From: Desulfitobacterium chlororespirans DSM 11544 | Lineage (GTDB): Bacteria; Bacillota; Desulfitobacteriia; Desulfitobacteriales; Desulfitobacteriaceae | Length of the DNA stretch: 64,000 nt | NCBI RefSeq assembly: GCF_900143285.1 | Contig: NZ_FRDN01000005.1 | Coordinates: 157,362-221,361, forward strand | Reading direction: 5' to 3' | Shown here: positions 29,263-37,678 of the stretch, in pieces | How positions within the stretch are numbered: position 1 is the stretch's first letter | Layout of the letters: each line of letters starts with the position of its first letter | The notes under the pieces: generated by a model | Told to the model about the DNA's origin: nothing | Databases searched by the model: none | The model's input: the letters and a program-made list of their open reading frames with translations, nothing else | Made by a program: the position numbers and the translations under genes

Positions 29263-30189
29263 TTGATAATCGAAACCTTAGAAATTTTCAGGAAAGTAGC
29301 AGAAGAAAAAAGCTTTTCCAAAGCTGCCGAAGATCTCTTCCTTTCCCAACCGGCCGTCAGCTCACACATTCGCAATTTGGAGAATGAGTTTGGAACAAAG
29401 CTCATTTACCGTTCCTCAAAGCATGTTGATCTGACTCCGGCTGGAGAAATCCTCTATGAGCAGGCTTGCAGAATCATCAATCAATACCAGGAGACCAAAG
29501 AAAAAATTAACCAGATTCAAAGCATTGTTTCCGGAAATCTCCGCATTGGCGCGAGCTTTACGATTGGGGAATATATTCTGCCGGAATTGGTCAGTCAAAC
29601 GGCCAGAAGGTATCCCAATCTCAATATTAATGTCACCATCGGGAATACGGAAGAGATTGCCCAAGGATTAAGGCAGAACCGTTTGGATGTAGCTTTAGTC
29701 GAGGGTAAGATCACCGGTAAGGAGTTTGTTCTGGAGCCTTTTATGGTGGATGAAATGGTTTTGATTGCTCTGCCAAGTCACCCTTTGGCAAAAATAAAAG
29801 GGGTCACTGCTCAGGATCTTGAGGATCAGGTTTGGATTTTACGGGAAACGGGTTCCGGAACCCGTGAGTTCAGTGATCGCTTTATCGAAACACTAAAGAT
29901 TCCGGTAAAGCATTCTTATGGATTCAGCAGCAACACAGGGGTTAAGGCAGCGGTTCTGAGCGGGCTGGGAATCGCTTTAGTATCAAAGCTGATTATTCAA
30001 AAAGAGATTAAGGCGGGAGAAATAGCCATTATACCCCTGGAAGAAAACTTGCCCCGCCTGTCACGGGAGTTTCTTATTGCGAGAGGCCAGCAAACTTATT
30101 TTACGAAAGCTTCAGAGGCCTTTCTGATGGAATTAAGCCATTACAGCCAGGATACTCATGAGAACAGTCTTCAGTTAAATTTATATTGA
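29263..30189 (+). CDS. LysR family transcriptional regulator (YeiE-like)
   Basis: A 308-residue LysR regulator with an N-terminal winged HTH (EIFRKVAEEKSFSKAAEDLF, SQPAVSSHIRNLENEFGTKL) and a periplasmic-binding-fold effector domain from about 90. The effector loop region includes RETGSGTREFSD and TGVKAAVLSGLGIALVS. TTG at 29263 is the start, after aggaggtagtccca. It is divergent from the YeiH-like exporter and followed by cysK, so it likely controls sulfur or selenium-type metabolism; the coinducer is unknown. Confidence 0.93.
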   Translation: MIIETLEIFRKVAEEKSFSKAAEDLFLSQPAVSSHIRNLENEFGTKLIYRSSKHVDLTPAGEILYEQACRIINQYQETKEKINQIQSIVSGNLRIGASFTIGEYILPELVSQTARRYPNLNINVTIGNTEEIAQGLRQNRLDVALVEGKITGKEFVLEPFMVDEMVLIALPSHPLAKIKGVTAQDLEDQVWILRETGSGTREFSDRFIETLKIPVKHSYGFSSNTGVKAAVLSGLGIALVSKLIIQKEIKAGEIAIIPLEENLPRLSREFLIARGQQTYFTKASEAFLMELSHYSQDTHENSLQLNLY

Positions 30190-30215
30190 CAGCAGACCAG
30201 GTAAAGGATTACAAT
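30186..30215 (+). promoter_or_regulatory. Promoter of the cysteine synthase gene
   Basis: TTGACA (30186-30191, overlapping the LysR stop) and TACAAT (30210-30215), 18 bp apart. Confidence 0.55.
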
Positions 30216-30314
30216 AAAAACAACAAAACAAATATGAATACTAGGAATAACGAGACGGTATAGGGAACAGTGCAGGAAGCAGAGCTTAATTTTATATTTA
30301 AGGAGGTTACCCAC

Positions 30315-31250
30315 ATGTCGAAAATCGCCAGGAGTTTAACTGACCTAATTGGCAATACCCCATTATTAGAACTTTCCAATTATAACAAGACCCATGAATT
30401 AGAGGCTAAGGTCATAGCAAAACTTGAATACTTTAACCCTCTTTCCAGCGTCAAAGACAGAATTGGCTACGCTATGATCAAAGACGCGGAAGAGAAAGGA
30501 TTGCTTAATAAAGATACGGTCATTATTGAGCCCACCAGTGGCAATACAGGAATTGCCCTGGCTTTTGTATCCGCTGCCCGTGGCTATCGCTTGATTTTAA
30601 CCATGCCTGAAACCATGAGCGTGGAAAGAAGGAACCTTCTCAAGGCTTTGGGAGCGGAGCTGGTGCTGACTCCAGGACCGGCCGGTATGAAAGGAGCTAT
30701 TCAAAAAGCTGAGGAATTAGCTGCTGAATATCAGAATTCCTTTATACCCCAACAGTTCAACAATCCGGCTAACCCGGAAATTCATAGGACAACCACTGCT
30801 GAAGAAATCTGGAGAGATACAGATGGAGAAGTGGACATCTTTGTGGCCGGAGTAGGCACTGGCGGAACGGTAACCGGTGTGGGTGAGGCCTTAAAGAAGA
30901 AGAAACCGGGGGTAAAAGTTATCGCTGTGGAACCGGCAGATTCACCGGTGCTGTCGGGAGGAACTCCCGGAGCTCATAAGATTCAGGGCATTGGCGCCGG
31001 ATTTGTACCCGGTGTTTATAACTCAGAAGTCATCGATGAAATTTTCCAGGTCAAAAATGAGGAAGCTTTTGAGACCTCTCGAAAACTTTCGAAGACTGAA
31101 GGTCTGCTGGTTGGGATTTCCTCAGGTGCGGCGGCTTATGCGGCCACCCAAATCGCCAAGAGACCGGAAAATAAAGGAAAGAATATCGTTGTTCTGCTCC
31201 CGGATACGGGGGAAAGATATCTCTCCACGGTCTTATTCCAGGAAGGTTGA
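30315..31250 (+). CDS. cysK: Cysteine synthase A
   Basis: A 311-residue PLP beta-family enzyme. The PLP-binding lysine is in [11 protein letters not shown] (about 46), the phosphate loop in [13 protein letters not shown] (about 73-82) and [13 protein letters not shown], and the C-terminal end carries [12 protein letters not shown]. It converts O-acetylserine and sulfide to cysteine. The ATG at 30315 follows aggaggttacccac. In Bacillus CysK is the partner of CymR, and a CymR-like gene lies 4 kb upstream. Confidence 0.96.
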   Translation: MSKIARSLTDLIGNTPLLELSNYNKTHELEAKVIAKLEYFNPLSSVKDRIGYAMIKDAEEKGLLNKDTVIIEPTSGNTGIALAFVSAARGYRLILTMPETMSVERRNLLKALGAELVLTPGPAGMKGAIQKAEELAAEYQNSFIPQQFNNPANPEIHRTTTAEEIWRDTDGEVDIFVAGVGTGGTVTGVGEALKKKKPGVKVIAVEPADSPVLSGGTPGAHKIQGIGAGFVPGVYNSEVIDEIFQVKNEEAFETSRKLSKTEGLLVGISSGAAAYAATQIAKRPENKGKNIVVLLPDTGERYLSTVLFQEG

Positions 31251-31558
31251 GAAGGTGAAGGGGATTTGTCAATTTCTTTCACATAATGTTAACATTTTGT
31301 TTACAGTTTCTTCACCTGTAGTTTAAGGTGTTGTGATAGTATACAAGTAACGACATTCTTCTCCTACCTTTTATATAGACAAGAGGTAACTCTTGTCAAA
31401 GCTGAACCGTCTCTTTCAGGCGGTTTTTTCTTTTATTAATCTTTTCTTAAATCTTGAGCAGTTTATTTGATTTTTTTTCGATAAAACGCTATGATAATTC
31501 GGAAGAGAGGACTAGCTGACAGATTGGTTTTCTATGAGATGGTTTAGGGGGTTAAACT
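31251..31558. terminator. Intergenic spacer with two hairpins before the DedA gene
   Basis: Two hairpins are seen: gacaagag/ctcttgtc (31378-31397) and aaccgtct/aggcggtt with a following T-run (31405-31430), the latter a Rho-independent terminator. Between them and the DedA start the sequence is AT-rich with no clear gene. Confidence 0.6.
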
Positions 31559-32233
31559 TTGGAAGTGTTACAGACCGTGTTGGACTTTTTTATTCACTTG
31601 GACAGTCATATTGGTGAAATCATAGCTTCTTATGGAGTGTGGACATATCTCATTCTTTTTCTGATTATCTTTGCTGAAACAGGGTTGGTCGTGACCCCAT
31701 TTCTGCCCGGAGATTCTTTGATCTTTGTGGTAGGCACTTTCGCAGCCAGCGGTGCCTTGGATGTGTGGATTTTGTTCTTCTTACTGCTGGCGGCTGCTGT
31801 CATCGGGGATACGGTGAATTATGAGGTCGGCCGTTTCTTAGGGCCGAAAGTATTCTCCAAAGAAATGCGTTTCCTTAACCATGAGAATCTGATGAAGACC
31901 CAAAGGTTTTATGAAAAGCATGGGGGTAAGACCATTATCATTGCCCGCTTTCTGCCGATTATTCGCACCTTCGCCCCCTTTGTGGCAGGTGTTGGCACCA
32001 TGAAATACCTGAGGTTCTTGGCTTATAATTTCGTAGGAGCCTTATTGTGGGTTACGGTAGCTCTTTGCGCAGGTTATTTCTTTGGCAATCTGCCTTTTGT
32101 AAAGGATAATTTTACCTTGGTGATCTTTGCGATCATTGGCATATCGGCTGTTCCCGCTGTTTATGCCTATATTAAGAATTGGCTGCAGGGGAGAAACCAG
32201 CGCAAAGTAAGCACGAATAATGAATCGAACTAA
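31559..32233 (+). CDS. DedA family membrane protein
   Basis: A 224-residue membrane protein with the DedA/SNARE-associated signature: FAETGLVVTPFLPGDSLIFV, DTVNYEVGRFLG and ARFLPIIRTFAPFVAG. DedA proteins are undecaprenyl-phosphate or lipid flippase candidates that support membrane homeostasis. The start is TTG at 31559 after agggggtta. The C-terminal tail is basic. A terminator follows the stop. Confidence 0.93.
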   Translation: MEVLQTVLDFFIHLDSHIGEIIASYGVWTYLILFLIIFAETGLVVTPFLPGDSLIFVVGTFAASGALDVWILFFLLLAAAVIGDTVNYEVGRFLGPKVFSKEMRFLNHENLMKTQRFYEKHGGKTIIIARFLPIIRTFAPFVAGVGTMKYLRFLAYNFVGALLWVTVALCAGYFFGNLPFVKDNFTLVIFAIIGISAVPAVYAYIKNWLQGRNQRKVSTNNESN

Positions 32234-32262
32234 AAAAGGATTTTGCCGCTCTGAAATAGAAG

Positions 32263-32306
32263 AAGGAATTAACACTGGTTAATAGTGTTAATTCCTTTAT
32301 TTTTTC
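32263..32306 (+). terminator. Rho-independent terminator
   Basis: The perfect 14-bp stem aaggaattaacact / agtgttaattcctt with a 7-base loop and T-run. Confidence 0.9.
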
Positions 32307-32331
32307 CTGGGAATAAGATAAGAGGAGGGGC

Positions 32332-33219
32332 ATGATGATGAGCAGTGCGAAACCGGTACAATCCTTGGCTGTCATCACTTTGACTTTTCTGATGATCGCC
32401 GGTTCGCTAGGATTATCCTCAGGAATGACCAAGGAAGAGCTGGAGTATCGCCCCCTGACCTTGAGCGAGGTAACAAAGCTTTTTGCTCAGAAAGGGCTTA
32501 AGCTTGAAGCGGTGGCGGGAGAAGGATTTGAGGATACGGTGCTGTTCGGCATTGAACCTGAGATATTTCGCATCCATGGCTCTGAGGATTTAGTATTGAT
32601 CTACCCCTTTTCCTCCCATAGGGAACGGGAACAGCTGGCCGGGCATTATTGGAGATTTAACGATGAAATGATGGCGATGTTTTTACCTTACAGTCAGTTT
32701 TTTCAGACCCTGACGGCGAAGAATATGTTCATCGTTTACTGCCCTTTGCTGTACATAGAAAGCTTAAAGACGATGGGGCCGGACTATGCTTCCTATGTAC
32801 AACGCTCAAAAGCGATCAGGGAATTGGTGCTGAGAGACTTAAATGGCGGGAAGACGCTGGTTTTCCGTGGAGAGGGTCAATACTGGATGGTTGAGATAGT
32901 GCTTGACTGCTTTGGCCAATTTTATAAAGATGACCATGGTATGGGGTATGAGAGCTGGAGTGAAGCGAGTGCCATAGCCAAGTATAAGGGGGACCCTGGG
33001 CAAATAAAATCTTTCAGCTATACTCTTGAAGGGACTTATGGCAGTTACAGTGGAACACGGCAGACTCTGAGTCCTGATGGCCTGGTCAGGCTGGGCAGAG
33101 GGAACGGTCTGGTAGGAAAGGCTGAAGACAAGCATAGTTTCAGTATACAATGGAACGGTCAGGCAGAAGCCTTTGACCTGGAAGCAGATCCTTTCGGAAT
33201 GATACGACTTCCTTATTAA
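32332..33219 (+). CDS. Secreted hypothetical protein
   Basis: A 295-residue protein, start at ATG 32332 after gaggagggg. An N-terminal hydrophobic segment (SLAVITLTFLMIAGSLGLSS) is a signal peptide or anchor. The mature part has two domains. I recognise no family. Its C-terminal half contains beta-strand-like repeats (SFSYTLEGTYGSYSGTRQTL, HSFSIQWNGQAEAFDLEAD) reminiscent of small extracytoplasmic beta-sandwich domains. It is monocistronic, after the DedA terminator. Confidence 0.7.
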   Translation: MMMSSAKPVQSLAVITLTFLMIAGSLGLSSGMTKEELEYRPLTLSEVTKLFAQKGLKLEAVAGEGFEDTVLFGIEPEIFRIHGSEDLVLIYPFSSHREREQLAGHYWRFNDEMMAMFLPYSQFFQTLTAKNMFIVYCPLLYIESLKTMGPDYASYVQRSKAIRELVLRDLNGGKTLVFRGEGQYWMVEIVLDCFGQFYKDDHGMGYESWSEASAIAKYKGDPGQIKSFSYTLEGTYGSYSGTRQTLSPDGLVRLGRGNGLVGKAEDKHSFSIQWNGQAEAFDLEADPFGMIRLPY

Positions 33220-33241
33220 GAGGGGATAGCTTGGCGATACC

Positions 33242-33271
33242 TTGTATTGGCAATGGTTTGTGGGATATAAT
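33242..33271 (+). promoter_or_regulatory. Promoter of the DAHP synthase gene
   Basis: ttgtat (33242-33247), an 18-bp spacer and a perfect tataat (33266-33271), 103 bases before the likely ATG. Confidence 0.6.
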
Positions 33272-33310
33272 ATAAAGAAATTTTTCTGCGCAGTGAGCGG
33301 TAAGACAGAA

Positions 33311-33350
33311 AGTCCACGGCTTTCATCCCAGGAAGAGGGCGCTGTGGACT
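33311..33350 (+). promoter_or_regulatory. Leader hairpin of the DAHP synthase gene
   Basis: agtccacggc (33311-33320) pairs with gctgtggact (33341-33350), one mismatch, 20-base loop. There is no T-run, so it is not a terminator. It could modulate translation. Confidence 0.35.
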
Positions 33351-33373
33351 ATTATATCAGGGGGTTTGGAGTT

Positions 33374-34201
33374 ATGAATTTGCCTTTAGTGGGGTTAAAG
33401 GATGAACGGAGTATGATCAGGGTGGGGGATACGATTATCGGAGCCCGTGAGATCGTGCTGATGGCCGGTCCCTGTGCCGTGGAATCCGGAGAACAGATGC
33501 GGGCCGCTGCCCAAGGGGTCAAAGCAGCCGGCGGCAAGATTTTAAGAGGGGGAGTCTATAAGCCCCGTACTTCTCCCTATAGCTTCCAGGGCTTAGGGGA
33601 AGAAGGAATAGACTATCTGCGGGAAGCTGCAGCAGAATATGGACTTCTTACCGTAACGGAGGTTATGGATGAACGCAGCCTGGACGTGCTGGTGGATAAA
33701 GTGGATATTCTGCAGGTAGGGTCTCGCAATATGCAAAACTTCCATCTCCTTAAGCTTTTGGGGGAGATAAGAAACCCGGTGATTCTAAAGCGGGGCCTGG
33801 CGGCCACGGTAGAGGAATGGCTTTCAGCTGCAGAATATATCTTAAGCGGCGGGAATGCTCAGGTGATTCTTTGCGAGCGGGGGATTCGCACCTTTGAGCC
33901 CAGCACCCGCAATACCCTGGACCTCAGTGCGGTGAGCCTGGTGAAAGTGCTTTCCCATCTGCCGGTCATTGTGGATCCCAGCCATGCGGCCGGGAGGGTG
34001 GATATCATTCCTGCTTTAGCCAAGGCTGCTGTAGCGGTAGGAGCCGATGGGCTGCTGATTGAAGTCCATCCCCATCCTGAGGAAGCCCAAAGCGACGGGA
34101 TGCAATCCCTGACTCCGGAGCAGTTTAGCCGGCTCGCCGCAGAGCTCCGGCCCATCGCTCAAAGCGTCGGGCGGAGTATGGCTCATCCTCAAGAAGTCTG
34201 A
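33374..34201 (+). CDS. aroF: 3-deoxy-7-phosphoheptulonate synthase (AroF-type)
   Basis: A 275-residue DAHP synthase of the type shared with KdsA (class I-beta). It joins PEP and erythrose 4-phosphate in the first step of aromatic amino-acid synthesis. Hallmarks: [54 protein letters not shown], and [11 protein letters not shown] (metal/substrate residues). The ATG at 33374 fits the family start; the upstream extension would read the leader. There is no chorismate-mutase or ACT regulatory domain, so it is probably not allosterically inhibited through such a domain. Confidence 0.95.
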   Translation: MNLPLVGLKDERSMIRVGDTIIGAREIVLMAGPCAVESGEQMRAAAQGVKAAGGKILRGGVYKPRTSPYSFQGLGEEGIDYLREAAAEYGLLTVTEVMDERSLDVLVDKVDILQVGSRNMQNFHLLKLLGEIRNPVILKRGLAATVEEWLSAAEYILSGGNAQVILCERGIRTFEPSTRNTLDLSAVSLVKVLSHLPVIVDPSHAAGRVDIIPALAKAAVAVGADGLLIEVHPHPEEAQSDGMQSLTPEQFSRLAAELRPIAQSVGRSMAHPQEV

Positions 34202-34252
34202 TCCCATGATGGAAAAAGGAAGAAGATCCTGAAAATAAAATATTGAACCTTA

Positions 34253-34301
34253 AGCAAGGGGGATCGAGAGCGCGTTAAGGCGGCTCCCGGTCTCCCTTGC
34301 T
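34253..34301. terminator. Bidirectional terminator
   Basis: The stem agcaaggg(g)ga...tctcccttgct with several internal pairs between convergent genes; it overlaps the stop codon of the small gene on the minus strand. Confidence 0.75.
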
Positions 34302-34561
34302 CACATTTTATATAAAAACCATTTGCATGTATGAAGTTCATACTTCAGCTCATAAATCTTAAGAAGTCCGTTGCTGATACTTTGACAGCGAAAAATAAGC
34401 ATGGGATTGCCGGCCAGTTTTTCTTCGGATTTCGAGATGATTTTGTCGACGGCAATGACGACAGGGCTATCTTCGAAGTGAGCCTTGAATTTAAGGGGCC
34501 GGGGCATGCCCTCTTGATTGAAATGAGCGATCATCTCCAGGGGCTGCATCATTACCTTCAC
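34301..34561 (-). CDS. Small conserved protein downstream of a Y-family polymerase
   Basis: An 86-residue protein. The core PLKFKAHFEDSPVVIAVDKI, then SKSEEKLAGNPMLIFRCQS and YELKYELHTCKWFLYKM, is recognisably coding and looks like the short conserved protein often found next to Firmicute Y-family polymerases. The start is GTG at 34561 (alternatives ATG at 34552 and 34549), with agaaggga ahead. It is the second gene of the LexA-type operon, 26 bases downstream of the polymerase. Its role is unknown; it may be a polymerase accessory or damage-response factor. Confidence 0.75.
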   Translation of the reverse strand: MKVMMQPLEMIAHFNQEGMPRPLKFKAHFEDSPVVIAVDKIISKSEEKLAGNPMLIFRCQSISNGLLKIYELKYELHTCKWFLYKM

Positions 34562-34586
34562 GAAAAGCGCTCCCTTCTTTTTAGAG

Positions 34587-35840
34587 CTAAAGCAGGCTGG
34601 TCATGGCCGGATACTCCTCTTCAGCGATGACTCCCCCAGTCATGGACTTAAGGCCGGAGTGGAGATAAGAGGAGCGCATAATAGCCTGAGAGCCAAAGCG
34701 CTGGCGAATTATATCGACAGCCTGGTCCACTTTTCGATCCCGCTCGTAATCTTTAGTGAAAAAGGAAAACTGCAGGAAATCGTTTTGACAAAGCTCAGAG
34801 GCCCGGACTCCCAGATGTCTCAGCGGCTGATCTTTCCATAATTCGTCAAAGAGCTGGCAGGCAATCTCCCATAGCTCATTAGTACAGTCGGTAGCATGGG
34901 AGAGTTGGCGTTGATGGGAATAGGAGAGGAATTCATGGGTTCGAAAGGAAATGGATATCAGCCGGGCAAAGTATTGATCATGCCTTAAGCGGGCGCTGAC
35001 GGTTTCCACAAGGGAGAGGAGAACCAGGTGAGCCTCTCTGCGGTTCTTCACATCGAAGGATGTGGTGGTGGAATTGCCCATGCCTTTGACCGCTACCCGT
35101 CCGCCCCGGCGAACGGGGGAGTTTTCAATGCCGTGAGCATAATTCCAAATCAGCAGGCCGTGACTTTTCATGATCGCTTTCAAAAGGCGAGGGTCGGTGT
35201 GTGCCAGCTCCCCGATGGTTTTGATATTGCGGGAGAGCAGCTGGCGGGTGGTTGCCCTTCCGACCATGAAGAGTTCCCCGACGGGTAAGGGCCACATTTT
35301 ATCAGCAATCTCTTCAGGGAATAAGGTATGGACTTGGTCGGGCTTTTGGAGTTCGGAAGCCATCTTTGCCAACAGTTTATTGGTGGAAATGCCGATATTT
35401 ACGGTAAAGCCCAGCTCGTTCCTGATTCGATCCTTGATTTTATAAGCGGTAGCCAGTGGATCGCCAAAGAGAAGGTCCATGGCGGTGAAGTCCAGAAAAT
35501 ATTCGTCCACGGAAAACTGTTGGATTAGAGGAGAATAGTCTCTTAAAATAAGACTTAGAGCTTCGCTGCACTGACGGAAGAGGAGATAATTAGGCCTGGC
35601 GATGATCAGGTCCGGACATTTGGCGAGGGCGGAGTATAAAGTCTCCCCGGTTTTAATAGCATATTTCTTAGCCGGGATCGACTTGGCCAGAACGATCCCG
35701 TGCCGGGTCAAAGGATCGCCGCCGACTACGGAAGGGACAGTCCTTAAATCCAGAGGATCTCCTTGCTGAAGGCGATAGACGGCTTCCCAGGAAAGGTAGG
35801 CTGAGTTAACATCAATATGAAAAATGATCGATTTGCTCAA
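34587..35840 (-). CDS. dinB: DNA polymerase IV (Y-family, DinB-like)
   Basis: A 417-residue translesion polymerase. The palm catalytic acidic residues lie in IIFHIDVNSAYLSWEAVYRL near the start and in FSVDEYFLDFT (about 107). A helix-hairpin-helix region and little-finger domain follow. The start at 35840 has no strong ribosome site but is the conventional choice. It is transcribed with the small 34301-34561 gene from a promoter that carries a LexA-like box, so it is an SOS gene. Confidence 0.93.
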   Translation of the reverse strand: MSKSIIFHIDVNSAYLSWEAVYRLQQGDPLDLRTVPSVVGGDPLTRHGIVLAKSIPAKKYAIKTGETLYSALAKCPDLIIARPNYLLFRQCSEALSLILRDYSPLIQQFSVDEYFLDFTAMDLLFGDPLATAYKIKDRIRNELGFTVNIGISTNKLLAKMASELQKPDQVHTLFPEEIADKMWPLPVGELFMVGRATTRQLLSRNIKTIGELAHTDPRLLKAIMKSHGLLIWNYAHGIENSPVRRGGRVAVKGMGNSTTTSFDVKNRREAHLVLLSLVETVSARLRHDQYFARLISISFRTHEFLSYSHQRQLSHATDCTNELWEIACQLFDELWKDQPLRHLGVRASELCQNDFLQFSFFTKDYERDRKVDQAVDIIRQRFGSQAIMRSSYLHSGLKSMTGGVIAEEEYPAMTSLL

Positions 35841-35927
35841 GATCCAATCACCACCTATGTAGAAAAACCATATTCATATTGAAGCGCTCTTTGTGAATGG
35901 AGTGGGAGACCAGGGTCTGCGCTATCT

Positions 35928-35956
35928 ATTATAATAGAATATATGTTCTGTATCAA
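35928..35956 (-). promoter_or_regulatory. Promoter with LexA-like box for the polymerase operon
   Basis: On the minus strand TTGATA (35951-35956) and TATAAT (35928-35933) are 17 bp apart. The spacer contains gaacatatattc (35937-35948), a GAAC-N4-GTTC LexA/DinR box with one mismatch. The remaining 35841-36174 spacer holds no other gene. Confidence 0.75.
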
Positions 35957-36174
35957 TAGAAACAAATATTCTATTATTGTCATAAAATACCTCTATTACC
36001 GAATTAAAGTGAGTGATTTGGTAATAGAACCTAAAATCCAAACAAAAAGTCAGTTTTTCAACAAAATGTTCGGATTTTGGACTTGAATTATTGAAGAGCA
36101 TAAGGTATAGTTGTTAGGGTTTGGCTGCTGTTAAGTTTTGACTGCCGTTAAGTTTAACCGAGGAGGAATAAGCC

Positions 36175-37608
36175 TTGAAAAAGTATGATGTGATCATCGT
36201 TGGGGCAGGCCCCGCCGGAATTTTTGCCAGTTATGAATTAGCTACGCAAGCTCCTGACTCTGCTGTTCTTTTGATTGAAAAGGGACGGGATATCTATAAA
36301 CGCAGTTGTCCTATTTTGAAGAAGACTCTTTCTAAATGTCCGCCGCCCAATAAGCAGAGAGAGTTTGCCAGCTGCACTCCTGCCTGCTCTATTACCAACG
36401 GTTTTGGCGGTGCGGGAGCCTATTCTGATGGGAAATTCAATATCACCACCGAGTTTGGCGGATGGCTCACCGAGTATTTGCCTCCTTCGGAGGTTTTGAA
36501 TCTCATTCACTATGTGGATCAGATTAACTTAAAGCATGGGGCGACCAGCTCACTGACGGATCCCAGTACCCCTACGGTAAAGGAGATTGAGAGAAAGGCC
36601 TTGGGAGCCGGTTTAAAGCTGCTCCGGGCTCAAGTCCGCCATCTGGGAACAGAATTAAACCTGGAAATCCTCAAGGATATTTATGAGTACCTCAAAGGAA
36701 AGATCGACATGGTGTTCGAAACGGAAGTCGCCGATATTATGACCGCTGAAGCGGAAGGACACCTGCAGGTTAAAGGCATCCGTACCAATAAGGGAGAGGA
36801 GTACTATGCGCCTAAAGTAGTCGTGGTTCCCGGACGGGATGGCTCAGAGTGGTTCAAGGATGTCTTAAAGAAGTACAATCTGGAAATGAGCAGCAACCAA
36901 GTGGATGTAGGGGTTCGTGTAGAAACCCTGGATACCATCATGGAAGATATTAACGAGAATTTGTATGAAGGCAAATTCCTCTATCGAACGTCTGTAGGGA
37001 CTACGGTGAGAAGCTTCTGCAGCAATCCTTCCGGTCATGTGGTTATTGAGAATCATACCGGGGTTATGCTGGCCAATGGGCATGCTTATCGGGATAAGAA
37101 TCTGGGCAGCAATAATACTAACTTTGCCCTGCTGGTATCCCATAACTTCTCCTATCCTTTCAACAAGCCTACGGAGTATGCCAAGAACATTTCCCGGCTG
37201 GCCAATGATTTATCCAACGGCAGCGTGCTGCTGCAGACCTTTGGGGACATCATGAAGGGCCGCCGTTCTACAGAGAAGCGGGTCAAAGAAAGCTTTGTGG
37301 AACCCACTCTAAAAGAAGCCGTACCCGGCAATTTAGGGTTGGTGCTGCCTTATTCCACCATGAAGAGCATCATTGAGATGATTGAAGCGCTGGATAAAGT
37401 GACGCCTGGTATAGCCTCTGAGCACACCTTGCTTTATGGCGTGGAAGCCAAGTTCTACTCTTCCCGTCCCAAGTTGAAAAATAACTTTGAGACGGAGATT
37501 GCCGGACTTTATGCCGGGGGAGACGGAGCGGGAATTACCCGGGGACTGGCTCAGGCTGAGGCTTGCGGAGTGAAGATCGCGCGAAATATTCTGGAAGAGA
37601 AACAATAA
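36175..37608 (+). CDS. FAD-dependent oxidoreductase (COG2509 type)
   Basis: A 477-residue flavoprotein with an N-terminal Rossmann dinucleotide motif VIIVGAGPAGIFASYELA. A cysteine-rich stretch follows (RSCPILKKTLSKCPPPN, ASCTPACSITNG), unusual for the family and able to bind a metal centre. The C-terminal FAD motif is GLYAGGDGAGITRGLAQAEA. It resembles the uncharacterised FAD-dependent dehydrogenases often found in anaerobes. The TTG start at 36175 follows aggaggaataagcc. Substrate and redox partner are unknown. Confidence 0.88.
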   Translation: MKKYDVIIVGAGPAGIFASYELATQAPDSAVLLIEKGRDIYKRSCPILKKTLSKCPPPNKQREFASCTPACSITNGFGGAGAYSDGKFNITTEFGGWLTEYLPPSEVLNLIHYVDQINLKHGATSSLTDPSTPTVKEIERKALGAGLKLLRAQVRHLGTELNLEILKDIYEYLKGKIDMVFETEVADIMTAEAEGHLQVKGIRTNKGEEYYAPKVVVVPGRDGSEWFKDVLKKYNLEMSSNQVDVGVRVETLDTIMEDINENLYEGKFLYRTSVGTTVRSFCSNPSGHVVIENHTGVMLANGHAYRDKNLGSNNTNFALLVSHNFSYPFNKPTEYAKNISRLANDLSNGSVLLQTFGDIMKGRRSTEKRVKESFVEPTLKEAVPGNLGLVLPYSTMKSIIEMIEALDKVTPGIASEHTLLYGVEAKFYSSRPKLKNNFETEIAGLYAGGDGAGITRGLAQAEACGVKIARNILEEKQ

Positions 37609-37621
37609 AGAGCAACAAAAA

Positions 37622-37658
37622 GAGGGCCGATTGCCATTGACGCAATCAGCCCTTTTTA
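37622..37658 (+). terminator. Rho-independent terminator
   Basis: A stem of agggc-cgattgc / gcaatc-agccct type with a 7-base loop and a T-run, between convergent genes. Confidence 0.8.
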
Positions 37659-37678
37659 TTGTTCATCGTTAAGGTTTC

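Noticed and set aside
33242-33373. Longer N-terminus for DAHP synthase
   Set aside because: It covers a promoter with a perfect -10 box and a leader hairpin, and the family start matches the ATG at 33374.
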